Assembly: GCA_965246795.1 (NCBI GenBank)
Contig: CBDFFN010000010.1
Span: forward strand, 313,777-377,776
DNA length: 64,000 bases
Direction: 5' to 3'
Source of the DNA: JAJXWB01 sp965246795
Lineage (GTDB): Bacteria > Pseudomonadota > Alphaproteobacteria > Rhizobiales > Beijerinckiaceae
Shown here: piece after piece, positions 1 through 9,016 of the stretch
Layout: each line of letters opens with the position of its first letter
Position numbering within the stretch: position 1 is the first letter of the stretch
Notes under the pieces: model-generated
The model's database searches: none
Seen by the model: the letters and a program-made list of their open reading frames with translations, nothing else
What the model was told of the DNA's origin: nothing
Position numbers and translations under genes: made by a program

Positions 1-401
1 CAGATGCTTGGTGTTATCGGTTCTGCTCAGCCATCGTACCCGCGTCTCCCGGTGACCGCCCGAAAGCAGACGGACGGCTCGCGGCCAAACCTAGTCGTCG
101 GCATCAATCGAAATGATCGACAGCGGACGTTCCGAATTTCCGGAAGGGGCCAAGAACGGAAGCGAGCCGTCGCATTGCTGAGCTGTAGTGAGTTTAAACG
201 CCTTTGTGTCGAAGCTTTCGGGTGAGATCAGCTTTTGAAACTTGGACGGTAAAAGACCGTCACTTCAAAGCCCGTTCAGACCAAGATCGAACCACCGCTC
301 AACGTCTGCCGATGGCGTTTCAACGTCACGCGAATACGTTCCACACTCAAAGCCGTCATATGAGATCGGCGGTAGCTATAACAGCAGCCCGACGCCTCGA
401 A
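1..401. other. no gene recognised
   Basis: Short open frames exist on the plus strand, but none has a convincing start signal or a recognisable product. The stretch lies downstream of the minus-strand PhnD-like gene. No terminator hairpin or repeat was seen. Confidence 0.5.
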
Positions 402-1256
402 CTATTCAAGTTTTGGATAGCCTAAAGCAGCAGCCTCGAGTTCGTAAGCCAACAAGACTTTGTAGTCTTCACACTTCGCCGGTGCGATCGAAAGCATCTT
501 GAGAGGCTGTCGGATGGCTCTGTACTTATCCAGGGTGCCTATCGTCAAAAGCACCCTTCGCAGGACCTCTACGTCTTCATCCGGCGTTGTGATCGAGGTT
601 ACAAAAGGAATGGCAGGGCTCGCAGGCGTTTCCGCCAGTATGCGAAGACGCGCAGTTGCTTCTGGCCTGTACTCGGAAAAGAACGCTAGGGTTACACAAT
701 CAATAGAAGCTCCGTCGACTTCGCCGGAGGAGACGAGCTCCATACTTGCAGGGTGCGTCCCAGTCTCCACGACTCGACTGAAGAACGGCTTTCCACCCGC
801 GCGCTTAGAGATCAGTCGGCGCGGCAGGTTCATTCCAGAGTTTGAATGTCGGCTGTTGACTGCAAAAGCCCTGCCGCGGAGATCATCGATGTCGAGAAAG
901 ACGGAGTCTTTATTGACCACGACGAACGCACAGTGCGAACTCGGCCCGCATCCTGGCACTCCATACGTCGGCACGCCCAGTAAATGATATTGTCCGCCAT
1001 AAATTGTCTGAAGCGGATACCCGCAGGTCTGCGAAAAATAAACCTCAGGTCCAATTTGATCGGGGACCGCCGGACGGGTGAAGGACAGATCGAGTGGAAA
1101 ATCCGTTCGACCGAGAGCTCTCAACTCCTCACTCATCGCTTGCCAGAAAGCGGAATTAAAGTTTTTCATCTCAGGCAAATTATACATCGGCAGTGAGGCC
1201 GACATTCGCAGGAAGTTTGAAGTAGGCGGCGACGCCTGCTGAATTGAAGCTACCAT
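402..1256 (-). CDS. PhnD-like periplasmic-binding-protein fold protein
   Basis: A 284-residue protein of the PhnD/COG3221 (phosphate/phosphonate-binding-like, PF12974) type. The segment SASLPMYNLPEM near the N-terminus followed by a helix with AFWQAMSEEL is characteristic, as are the central CGYPL and late DGASIDC segments that build the two-lobed ligand pocket. The start at 1256 is supported by a GGAG about seven bases upstream; the later Met has no such signal. No signal peptide is visible, which is unusual for a transport receptor, so it may act as a cytoplasmic sensor or rely on an undetected start. It shares a strand with the cyclodeaminase-family gene upstream. The ligand is unknown. 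Confidence 0.75.
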   Translation of the reverse strand: MVASIQQASPPTSNFLRMSASLPMYNLPEMKNFNSAFWQAMSEELRALGRTDFPLDLSFTRPAVPDQIGPEVYFSQTCGYPLQTIYGGQYHLLGVPTYGVPGCGPSSHCAFVVVNKDSVFLDIDDLRGRAFAVNSRHSNSGMNLPRRLISKRAGGKPFFSRVVETGTHPASMELVSSGEVDGASIDCVTLAFFSEYRPEATARLRILAETPASPAIPFVTSITTPDEDVEVLRRVLLTIGTLDKYRAIRQPLKMLSIAPAKCEDYKVLLAYELEAAALGYPKLE

Positions 1257-1487
1257 CTTTTGCTCCGCAATTGTTAGAATCGTCGGAGTGTTCGAAACGG
1301 GAACTCGGCAGGTAGGTCCTTGCCGTCCTCCGTCGTGAAATTAACGAAACAACCCCACTCCACCATGCCGCATTGCGCTTTATCAAGTTGTCATATTGCT
1401 ACATTTGGTGCTTCAGGTGAGCCGAAGCATCCGCCGGGGTCGATTAACGCCTATGACGCCGGCATAGCTTGCGACGACGAGACCGAG

Positions 1488-2498
1488 TTATTCATCGGGC
1501 AGATCAAAGAGATTTAGGATCGTTCCGCGGTTATGTTGTGCCGCATTGGCAAGGATTTTCGCACCGAGCATGATATCGCTGATTGCGAATCCCCGATGCC
1601 AAAAAATAACGCGGCCCTGAGACGGGTCCGGCGGCGGCTTGTTCCCTGCGGCGATTTCACCAATTTCTGCGTAGATCTTGCCCCTAGTGAGTTCCCCGCC
1701 TTCGATCATCGGATGCAAAGCACCGCCTTTACAGCATTGTTCCCAATCATCGACAATGACTGCAGACGCCGAACGCACCGTTTCTGGATCGATCGCCATT
1801 TTCCACCCGTAGGTGATGACGAGACATCTTTCCTTAAGCCAGGAGTCCTTTATGAGAATTGACGGCTTTTCTAGCCGCGTCGCTTCAATAACGATGTCGG
1901 CGTTCGCGCACGCCTCTCGCGCATTGCTGACGGCAATCGCCTTAAGACCGAGCTCATTTTGAATTCGTCTCACCAGCGCTTCGCGCGTCTCCGGTCGCTT
2001 GCTGTTGATCCGCACTTCTGAAAGATCGAAGCCAGTCGCAAGGCATGCGATATTAGCAAAAGCGGTTCCGCGTGCCCCTATATGCGCAACAACCTTCGAC
2101 GACTTTGGTGCGAGAAGTCGCGCGCCGATCCCGGTCACAGCGCCGGTACGTTCATGCGTCAGATCTGTTGCATCCATTAGGGCCCGTGGGATTCCCGTGC
2201 GCGGATCGTAAAGCGTCAGCATGGCAATTTCCGAAGGAAGGCCGAGTTTGTAGTTGTCGACGTAGTCGCCAATTACTTTTACACCGGCCATGTCATTTGG
2301 CTGCGCCCATCCAACCAGGATATTAAAGTGACCATTGTAGAGATCATCAAGCTGAATATGCGATTTTGGCGGAAGCACGACATTGCCGCGTCCATGAGCG
2401 GCAAGTCCAGCTTCTATTACGGCCAGCAAGTCGCTCCTCGACGGAAGTGAGGCGCGGACCTGCGCACGATCGAGGTAACGAAAATCGATGCGAGCCAT
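1488..2498 (-). CDS. ornithine cyclodeaminase/mu-crystallin family protein (paralogue A)
   Basis: A 336-residue protein of the ornithine cyclodeaminase/mu-crystallin family, which contains NAD(P)-dependent cyclodeaminases, ketimine reductases and amino-acid dehydrogenases. Family landmarks are GVKVIGDYVDNYKLGLPSE, DATDLTHERTGAVT with the substrate-binding Arg, and VIVDDWEQC with the acidic active-site region. The dinucleotide loop reads HIGARGTA, so the second Gly of the usual GxG is Arg. I chose the ATG at 2498 because MARIDFRYL aligns with MQAIDITYL of the second paralogue at 4111. It starts 10 bases after the stop of the binding-protein gene, so the two are probably cotranscribed. The substrate cannot be deduced. 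Confidence 0.85.
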   Translation of the reverse strand: MARIDFRYLDRAQVRASLPSRSDLLAVIEAGLAAHGRGNVVLPPKSHIQLDDLYNGHFNILVGWAQPNDMAGVKVIGDYVDNYKLGLPSEIAMLTLYDPRTGIPRALMDATDLTHERTGAVTGIGARLLAPKSSKVVAHIGARGTAFANIACLATGFDLSEVRINSKRPETREALVRRIQNELGLKAIAVSNAREACANADIVIEATRLEKPSILIKDSWLKERCLVITYGWKMAIDPETVRSASAVIVDDWEQCCKGGALHPMIEGGELTRGKIYAEIGEIAAGNKPPPDPSQGRVIFWHRGFAISDIMLGAKILANAAQHNRGTILNLFDLPDE

Positions 2499-2508
2499 AG
2501 TATTGCTT

Positions 2509-3528
2509 CTACGTGGGTCCGAGAGCGCGATCGGTGTAGAGATTCGTCCAATGCTGATCCCCACGCGGGGCAGCGCGTCCGGAATCTTCGACGAAGGCTG
2601 CCAAACGCTTCGCCCCTTCCATGCTCATTCGTCCTCGATCTCGCAAGCCGTCGGCAAGATTGCGGATGCTTGCACGCATGATCGCGGGTGCTAGCTTGGG
2701 AAAGAACTTCGCGCCGATCCGATCGGCGCCAGCATCCGGGTCCGACAACAGCTGCTTTGCCCCGGCATCAAGGGCACGGATTGTTGCGATAATCTTCTGT
2801 TGAGCAGCTTCGTTGGCGTCGGTTCGAGCGACCAATACCAATGAGGGAAACCCCTTCATGTTTGGAAGATCAGTATCTGGCGCGACCAGAATACGACCAA
2901 AGCCCCCCGCTTCGGCGATTTGTCCTTCAGGCGCTGACAGCATAAAGCCATCGATGCGGCCATTCTCGAGTGCAGCTGCAAGCGCGGCGGCAGACCCGAT
3001 CTGAACGACCTGAACATCCTTCTTCGGATCAAGTCCGCCTCTGCCCGCGAGCCACCTGACTGTCCTGTCTTGCGCGCCGCCAACGACCGTCACACCAATC
3101 GTGGCGCCTTTCAAGGAATTGATACGCTGCAAAATCGGGGCGTCGCGCGAAACGGCAGTTCGCTTCAAAAACGCCTCTGAGACTGTCAGCTCGAGCGACA
3201 TTTTCGACATCAGAGAATATACGATTTGAAACGGCTGCCCTTTGGTCACAGCATCGACAACCGCGTCACTTCCTGTCGCTGCAAGATCGATGTCGCCGCT
3301 GTCCAGCGCCGCAAGTGAAGCAGGATCACCGCCGTTGATGACGGCCCATGACAATTCCAATTGCTGTGTAGGGAAGGTGTCAAACGTACGCGCTGCCCAA
3401 ATCGGGAGGTAACCAAGTGTCGCTGTCGATTGCCCGATCTTTACGGAAGATGCGGCCTTCGCAAGACCACTCGCCCCTGTGGCAGTAGAGAGGACGACAC
3501 CCTGCCCGAACATGCGACGATTGATCAT
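2509..3528 (-). CDS. ABC transporter substrate-binding protein, SsuA/NMT1-like
   Basis: A 339-residue periplasmic binding protein of the sulfonate/nitrate/taurine/THI5 (NMT1-like) class. The N-terminus NRRMFGQGVV looks like a twin-arginine signal, followed by a short hydrophobic stretch and a small-residue cleavage region. The mature part starts with SSVKIGQSTATLGYLPIWAA, typical of the class. The start at 3528 has AGGATG about six bases upstream. No permease or ATPase gene is adjacent on this strand, but an ATPase-permease pair of the same transporter class lies at 5.6-7.2 kb on the other strand and probably completes the system. The ligand is unknown; the flanking cyclodeaminase-family genes suggest an amine or amino-acid-like compound. 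Confidence 0.85.
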   Translation of the reverse strand: MINRRMFGQGVVLSTATGASGLAKAASSVKIGQSTATLGYLPIWAARTFDTFPTQQLELSWAVINGGDPASLAALDSGDIDLAATGSDAVVDAVTKGQPFQIVYSLMSKMSLELTVSEAFLKRTAVSRDAPILQRINSLKGATIGVTVVGGAQDRTVRWLAGRGGLDPKKDVQVVQIGSAAALAAALENGRIDGFMLSAPEGQIAEAGGFGRILVAPDTDLPNMKGFPSLVLVARTDANEAAQQKIIATIRALDAGAKQLLSDPDAGADRIGAKFFPKLAPAIMRASIRNLADGLRDRGRMSMEGAKRLAAFVEDSGRAAPRGDQHWTNLYTDRALGPT

Positions 3529-4110
3529 TGAACATCCTGTGTCCGGGTTTGGCGCGAGAATGCCGACCGCCCCCACGAAGGCTATTCTTTCTTTCCAAGC
3601 TCAGTCCTCAAGAAAAGCGATGCCGACATGGCTAAATATACGGCTCATCATCGTTTGGTGCCGAATGGGCGTACACGCATTGGCGCTGCTTTAGTTCTGT
3701 CGGCTCTGAACGGCGACTGTTGTCCAGGTGCCACCATGCCGGGAATGTAGGCTCGTGGGAAAAACGAGCAGCAGGGTGCGGTAAAGGTTGGAGGAACCCG
3801 TCTTTCTGAGCTGCGCCAACGTTTGAAGCCGAAGTCCGTCGGACGACGGTCGCTGGCCGGCCTAATGCTAGCGGCGGCTATCCAGAGCGACGCCACGATA
3901 TCGTAAGCTGAGAGACGTTGATCCGTCCTGAAGCCGACATGATGTTGCAGGTTTCGCTAGCTGCAGAAAAAACAACCTGCCGAAAAAGAACGAAAGCCAT
4001 GCGAAGCCGTTCGCCCAAATGGCAAGCCAGAGCAGCTGGTTCAGAAAAGCCGATCCAATAAATGGCTCGACATCGCTAGAATGATGCAGGCTGCAACTCA
4101 AGGCTTTCGA
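3529..4110. other. divergent intergenic region with a gene relic
   Basis: This 582-bp stretch separates two divergently read cyclodeaminase-family units and should hold both promoters. No intact gene is convincing. The part around 3700-3850 matches the 3' end of the LysR gene at 10.5 kb (separate entry). A hydrophobic minus-strand frame at 3868-4116 overlaps the start of the next gene and is probably not real. Confidence 0.45.
3700..3850 (-). pseudogene. relic of a LysR-type regulator 3' end
   Basis: Read on the minus strand, the relic ends in AYIPGMVAPG, matching AYIPGMVAPA at the C-terminus of the LysR-type regulator at 10460-11407. Twenty bases are identical between 3733-3752 and 10494-10513. 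A further stretch, LAQLRKTGSSNLYR, in a neighbouring frame resembles LARLKQLKKSQLIEAF of that protein, so at least one frameshift separates the pieces. Only about 45 codons remain. It suggests a second copy of the regulator once stood here, next to the ABC/cyclodeaminase genes. Confidence 0.5.
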
Positions 4111-5115
4111 ATGCAAGCGATCGACATCACGTATTTAAACGGTCTGGACATCGACAGCCTAAATTTGACCGACGTCGAAATCCTCGACGCTGTAGAGAAT
4201 GTTCTAGGCGCTCAAGGGCGACGCGAGACAGTGATCGAGCCTCGCGTACATCTTGTGCCGGAATCATCTGCTAAGGGCCATTTCAACATCCTTCGCGGCG
4301 TGGTCAAATCGCTCGACGTCGCCGGCGTCAAAATTGTCGGCGATTTTGTCAATAATTACGAAGTCGGCCTGCCATCTGAGGTGGCGGTCCTCAATCTATT
4401 TAATCCTGCCAACGGTGTCCCCCTCGCGTTTCTTGATGCAACGGCGATCACCGATATGCGCACGGGCGCTGTGACCGCGCTCGGCGGCAAGTTTCTTGCG
4501 CGCAAGAACAGTAAAATTCTTGGACACATCGGTGCACGCGGCTCGTCCTACTGGAATGTCCGTCTCCTAAATCATTTCTTTGATTTCGATGAAATTCGCG
4601 TTCACTCCAAACGGCATGAGAGCCAAACCGCTTTCGCAGAACGCTTGAGCCAAGATCTCAAAAAGCCGGTCAAGGCCGTCGGCACTTGGCAAGAATGCAT
4701 TTCCGACGCCGATATCGTGGTGGAAGCGTCGCGTCTTCCAGCACCAGAACCCTTGCTGAAGACAAGTTGGATAAAGAAGGGTGCGCTCGTGATTCCCTAC
4801 GGCACAATGAGCGCTGTAGAACTTTCCCTAACTGAAATAATGGACAAAATACTTGTTGATGACTGGGGTCAATGCCGCAAGGGTTTGCCATACGGCTCGC
4901 TTCGCGCCCACGTCGATAGCGATCTATTGAGCGAAGAAACGCTACATGCCGAGATCGGTCAGGTCGTCGCGGGATTGCGTCCGGGCCGCGAAAGCGCCGA
5001 CGAAACAATCCTATTCTGGCATCGTGGCCTAAGCATAACCGACATAGCGTTGGGATACACAATGCTCACGAAGGCCCGTCAATCGAATGTTGGTCAACGC
5101 TTGCGGTTCGCTTGA
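4111..5115 (+). CDS. ornithine cyclodeaminase/mu-crystallin family protein (paralogue B)
   Basis: A 334-residue second member of the ornithine cyclodeaminase/mu-crystallin family, clearly homologous over its full length to the protein at 1488-2498 (shared GHFNIL, AGVKI/V, GLPSE, DATAIT, RTGAVTA, HIGARGSS, VDDWGQC and FWHRGL blocks). It also carries GARG in place of the usual GxGxx dinucleotide loop. The ATG at 4111 is preferred over 4081 because it aligns with the paralogue and has AAGG upstream. It is divergent from paralogue A and its binding protein and lies upstream of the ATPase-permease pair. Reaction unknown; an NAD(P)-linked imine or amino-acid conversion is the family expectation. 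Confidence 0.85.
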   Translation: MQAIDITYLNGLDIDSLNLTDVEILDAVENVLGAQGRRETVIEPRVHLVPESSAKGHFNILRGVVKSLDVAGVKIVGDFVNNYEVGLPSEVAVLNLFNPANGVPLAFLDATAITDMRTGAVTALGGKFLARKNSKILGHIGARGSSYWNVRLLNHFFDFDEIRVHSKRHESQTAFAERLSQDLKKPVKAVGTWQECISDADIVVEASRLPAPEPLLKTSWIKKGALVIPYGTMSAVELSLTEIMDKILVDDWGQCRKGLPYGSLRAHVDSDLLSEETLHAEIGQVVAGLRPGRESADETILFWHRGLSITDIALGYTMLTKARQSNVGQRLRFA

Positions 5116-5555
5116 GCGCGCATGTCCCACATCATTCTGTCGAATGAATTGAAACAATGCGTAACCATCGCTTTTCATGAAGCAACGCTGCAAACGCGAT
5201 CGAACAATCGCCTGTGCTCAGACTAGATTGCCAATGACCCGCTCTGTCAGGCAGGTTACGAGTGCTCGGACATGCTCGGCATAGCCGTCGCATAATGCAG
5301 ATGCGTCGGCGCTCGCTGTGCCCGTGCACGCGCCGGCGCGGGCGTTTGCGCTTTTCCGCTGGCATGATTCTTGTTGACTATAACGCGCGGCCTGTGGCCG
5401 ATATTCGCAGCGGTGCAAATATAAGATCAATCGATGCACTCGCTGTCTTTGGGGCGACTGGCAGCCGCAGATGAGCGACGACCTTGCGCGCGCCTTGAGC
5501 TGCAGCGGTGCCGAGATACGGCGTGCCAGGCGATCCGTGAGCCGAGGAACAAGCG
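5116..5555. other. intergenic, no gene recognised
   Basis: These 440 bp lie between cyclodeaminase paralogue B and the transporter ATPase. Overlapping small frames on both strands have no start signals or recognisable products. It may contain the promoter of the ATPase-permease pair. Confidence 0.45.
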
Positions 5556-6350
5556 ATGGCTAAAGCTGCTGCATTATGCTTTGACAGAATTGGCCAAGAC
5601 TTCCCCGCGCTCACAGGTGGAGAGCCGCTTCAAGTTTTGACTGACATTTCTTTCGAGGTCGCAGCCGGTCGCTTTATTAGCGTCATCGGGCCGAGCGGCT
5701 GCGGCAAAAGCACTTTAGTGCAGATGGCCGCCGGCCTTCTGAAGCCCTCGCGCGGCCGAGTAATGCACAATGGCGTCCCCGTTCTCGACGTAAATCGCAC
5801 GATCGGCTTCGTTCCGCAGCAAGCCCAACTGCTACCTTGGAAAACTCTGATTGAAAACGTCGAATTTCCTCTTCTGTTACGTGGCATAAAGCCAAGCGAA
5901 CGTCGGTCGCGGGCATCGGCAGCGATCGCCAAAGTCGACCTCGAAGGTTTCGACGCGCATTACCCCTATCAACTCTCTGGAGGGATGCAGAAGCGTGCGT
6001 CGATCGCTCGCATGCTCGTCTACAAACCAGACACAATTCTTATGGACGAACCGTTTGGTGCTCTTGATGCACAGACGCGTATGCTAATGCAGCACGATCT
6101 GCAAACGATGCTCGCGGTTGAACAGGCGAGCGTACTATTCGTGACGCACGATATTACCGAGGCTGTAATGCTGTCCGACAGCGTCGTGGTCCTTAGTCGC
6201 CGTCCAGCTCGCATCCTCGCACACGTTCCAATCGATCTGCCACGCCCGCGCAACATCTACGAGCCATATTTGGTGCCCGGCTTCGCGGAAGCATACGACA
6301 AGGTCTGGTCAGTTTTTCGAAGCGAATTGCGCATACGAGATGCGGCATGA
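5556..6350 (+). CDS. ABC transporter ATPase, SsuB/TauB-like
   Basis: A 264-residue ATP-binding subunit of a nitrate/sulfonate/taurine-class importer. Visible motifs are the P-loop GPSGCGKS (residues 45-52), Q-loop FVPQQAQLLPW, signature LSGGMQKR, Walker B TILMDEPFGALD and switch His FVTHDITEA. Length is normal for the family. It overlaps the permease gene by 4 bp (ATGA), so both are translated together. The matching binding protein is probably the one at 2509-3528, encoded divergently beyond the cyclodeaminase gene. Substrate unknown. Confidence 0.9.
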   Translation: MAKAAALCFDRIGQDFPALTGGEPLQVLTDISFEVAAGRFISVIGPSGCGKSTLVQMAAGLLKPSRGRVMHNGVPVLDVNRTIGFVPQQAQLLPWKTLIENVEFPLLLRGIKPSERRSRASAAIAKVDLEGFDAHYPYQLSGGMQKRASIARMLVYKPDTILMDEPFGALDAQTRMLMQHDLQTMLAVEQASVLFVTHDITEAVMLSDSVVVLSRRPARILAHVPIDLPRPRNIYEPYLVPGFAEAYDKVWSVFRSELRIRDAA

Positions 6351-7174
6351 CTGACTCCACCGCTCAATCGAATTCCCTTTCGAGCAACATGTGGGTCGGC
6401 TCCGTTGCGCGGTTGGCGATACGGCTCGCTCCTGGCGTGGTCTTCTTACTCGCGTGGCAGTTTGCCTCCGGTCGGCTGGTGCGCGAAGTCTACGTCAGCA
6501 AACCGACTGCAATCTTCGAGCGCCTCCTGGAGCTCTTTATCACCGGAGAGATTTTCCCGGCGCTCGTCGTTACAGGCAAAGAGCTCGTTCTGTCTTATGT
6601 CATCGGATGTCTTTGCGGTTTGGCTCTCGGCTATGCGCTTGGCCGCGCCCCGCGCGCCGCCGCGATTATCGAGCCCTACGTGATGGCGTTCTACGGCATC
6701 CCGAAGATCGCTCTCGCTCCACTTTTCGTTATATGGTTCGGCATCGGCATTTGGTCGAAGGTCATGCTGGCCGGCACGATGGTGTTCTTCTTGGTTTTTT
6801 ATAACGTTTACGCAGGTGTCCGCGCGGTCGAGCGCGACCTCGTGAATCTGGCGCTCGTACTCGGCGCTAATGAGCGCCAACTGGGACGCCAAATATATCT
6901 GCCTGCCGCTGCGCCCTATATCCTTCTCGGCATGCGCATGGCAATTCCGTATGCGGTGATCGGCGTGATCGTTGGCGAGTTTACATCGGCGACTGCCGGT
7001 TTGGGCCTGTTCATCAATTACGCATCTTCAACTTATGACCCCGCAAGCGTCTTTGCGGGCATTTTCATTCTGCTCGGATTCGTTCTCGCTATGGGCAGCG
7101 TCGCCACTCGCCTTGAGAAGAGGCTATTGCGCTGGCGTCCAGCATCAGACCGCAACTCTGGGGACGTGATCTAA
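6347..7174 (+). CDS. ABC transporter permease, SsuC/TauC-like
   Basis: A 275-residue inner-membrane subunit with about six hydrophobic segments. The cytoplasmic coupling loop around LALVLGANERQLGRQIYLPAAAP contains the family EAA-type motif, and a GxG-type segment follows. It starts inside the end of the ATPase gene (ATGA overlap). It works with the preceding ATPase as the channel of a sulfonate/nitrate/taurine-class importer. Confidence 0.9.
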   Translation: MTDSTAQSNSLSSNMWVGSVARLAIRLAPGVVFLLAWQFASGRLVREVYVSKPTAIFERLLELFITGEIFPALVVTGKELVLSYVIGCLCGLALGYALGRAPRAAAIIEPYVMAFYGIPKIALAPLFVIWFGIGIWSKVMLAGTMVFFLVFYNVYAGVRAVERDLVNLALVLGANERQLGRQIYLPAAAPYILLGMRMAIPYAVIGVIVGEFTSATAGLGLFINYASSTYDPASVFAGIFILLGFVLAMGSVATRLEKRLLRWRPASDRNSGDVI

Positions 7175-7745
7175 GACTATACACCGCACGGGCCAATGCG
7201 GCCTTTCGGCCGAGGTTCTTTCTATCGCCGGCGAAGGAACGCGCATCCGATAACCGTGATCATGCCCGACCTTTCGCAACCGGCTTGTAATATGGCGAGC
7301 GGAAGGCTCGCTGTGTCCACGGAGGTGCTCTTGGCCCGGCATAGCGTCTAGAAATAGCGACCAGCCTCCCATGCCGACGTTGGAATATGCTGATTTGCTA
7401 GATGCGCGATTGCTGCACGTGACAACGCATCGGCAGGCTCCGAACGAGAGCAATCACTGTCAGCCCGGTGGGCACCGGCTCGCTGCCATCCCTTGAATGG
7501 TGCGTGGCGAACAACTTCTCCGGCTTGTCGAACAGGCTGGAGTGCCCGAGCAGTATGTGCGTCACATGAGGAAAGAAGCGGCGAGAAACGGAGCCCCAAT
7601 TTTTTTCCGAAGCATAAGATAGCTAATCCATGCTTCTCAACTCGTATCCCTTGCCGCAAGTTCTTGCAGTATCCCGACGGCGCTCATGCCGCGTCTGTTA
7701 GTGATTATTTAGATACCGACGACACATGGCGTGTGCGGAGTGGAA
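7175..7745. other. intergenic, no gene recognised
   Basis: About 570 bp between the permease and the monooxygenase. Minus-strand frames here have no recognisable product or start signals. It may hold the terminator of the transporter unit and the promoter of the next gene; no clear hairpin was identified. Confidence 0.4.
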
Positions 7746-8999
7746 ATGGCAGTCGAAACTACCGATACCGTCGTTGTTGGGGCAGGTCAGTCAGGTATCG
7801 CGCTGAGCGAGCACCTCAGCGCACTGGGCGTTCCGCACATCGTCCTGGAACGCAAGCGGATAGCGGAGAGCTGGCGCACTATGCGCTGGGATTCACTTGT
7901 TGCAAATGGCCCAGCCTGGCATGACCGCTTCCCGAATTTGAAGTTCGCGGATGTACATCCGGACTCCTTTCCAACGAAGGATCGCGTCGCTCAGTATTTC
8001 GATGAATACGCTGCGATGATTAAAGCCCCCGTTCGTACGGGCGTCGAAGTAAAGCACGTCAAACATATTGAAGGTCGAAACGCGTACACCGTCATGACAT
8101 CAAACGGAACTATCGAAGCTCAACGGATTGTTGCAGCGACCGGACCGTTCCAAATTCCTGTGTTTCCCAGAATCGTCCCCGACAATTCCACAATCCAGCA
8201 ATTGCACTCATCCGATTACAAGAATCCAGGGCAATTAGCCGAAGGAGCGGTCCTCGTCGTTGGGTGCGGCGCTTCAGGCTCTCAAATCGCCGAAGAGCTC
8301 TGCAAGGCTGGACGAACCGTCTATTTGTCGGTTGGCGAGCACTATCGTCCGCCTCGTTCGTATCGTGATCGGGACTACGTTTGGTGGCTTGGCGCGCTTG
8401 GTCTCTGGGACGAGGTCAAGCCTAAACGCAAAAAGAAGAGCCACGTCGCATTCGCAGTAAGCGGCTATGACGGTGGACACACCGTAGACTTTCGTCGCCT
8501 GAGTCGCATGGGCATCACGCTAGTCGGAATGACCCGATCATACGACAGCGGCATTCTTTACTTTGAAAGCGATCTTGCCGAGAATATTGCGCAGGGGGAC
8601 GAGGCCTATTTCGACGTTTTGCGCGATGCCGATGCTTACGTCGACCTCAAAGGCATCAATCTGCCTCTCGAACCTGCGGCATGGGAACGTCTGGCTGATC
8701 CGGACTGTCTTAAGCACCCAATCCTAAGTTTGGATTTACAGGCTTCAAACATCGGTACCATTATCTGGGCCACCGGCTTTAAATACGATTTCAGCTGGCT
8801 GGATGTCGACACATTCGATGAGCAGGGTATGCCAGTGCACAAGCGCGGTGTGTCAGCGGAGAATGGCATATACTTCCTCGGACTGCCTAATCTGACCAAT
8901 CGTGCATCGTCCTTTATTTATGGCTGCTACCACGACGCGAAGCATATCGCTGATCATATTGTCATTCAGCGGAACTACGATGCGTATGAGAAGAGCTGA
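7746..8999 (+). CDS. flavin-containing monooxygenase (CzcO/FMO-like)
   Basis: A 417-residue class B flavoprotein. The FAD Rossmann loop VVGAGQSG lies at the N-terminus and a second NAD(P) loop VVGCGASG in the middle. Between them sits QQLHSSDY, the HSxxY version of the FMO fingerprint, and ATGFKYDFSWL near the end is the usual ATG motif. The ATG at 7746 has GGAG upstream and gives a sensible N-terminus. It probably oxygenates N- or S-containing or carbonyl substrates with NADPH and O2. Its place after the ABC transporter suggests it acts on the imported compound, but this is inference. Confidence 0.85.
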   Translation: MAVETTDTVVVGAGQSGIALSEHLSALGVPHIVLERKRIAESWRTMRWDSLVANGPAWHDRFPNLKFADVHPDSFPTKDRVAQYFDEYAAMIKAPVRTGVEVKHVKHIEGRNAYTVMTSNGTIEAQRIVAATGPFQIPVFPRIVPDNSTIQQLHSSDYKNPGQLAEGAVLVVGCGASGSQIAEELCKAGRTVYLSVGEHYRPPRSYRDRDYVWWLGALGLWDEVKPKRKKKSHVAFAVSGYDGGHTVDFRRLSRMGITLVGMTRSYDSGILYFESDLAENIAQGDEAYFDVLRDADAYVDLKGINLPLEPAAWERLADPDCLKHPILSLDLQASNIGTIIWATGFKYDFSWLDVDTFDEQGMPVHKRGVSAENGIYFLGLPNLTNRASSFIYGCYHDAKHIADHIVIQRNYDAYEKS

Positions 9000-9016
9000 C
9001 AGGTCTGCGCCGCGGA

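Noticed and set aside
3868..4116. an 82-codon hydrophobic minus-strand frame
   Set aside because: It overlaps the start of the cyclodeaminase gene, has no clear start signal and is not recognisable.
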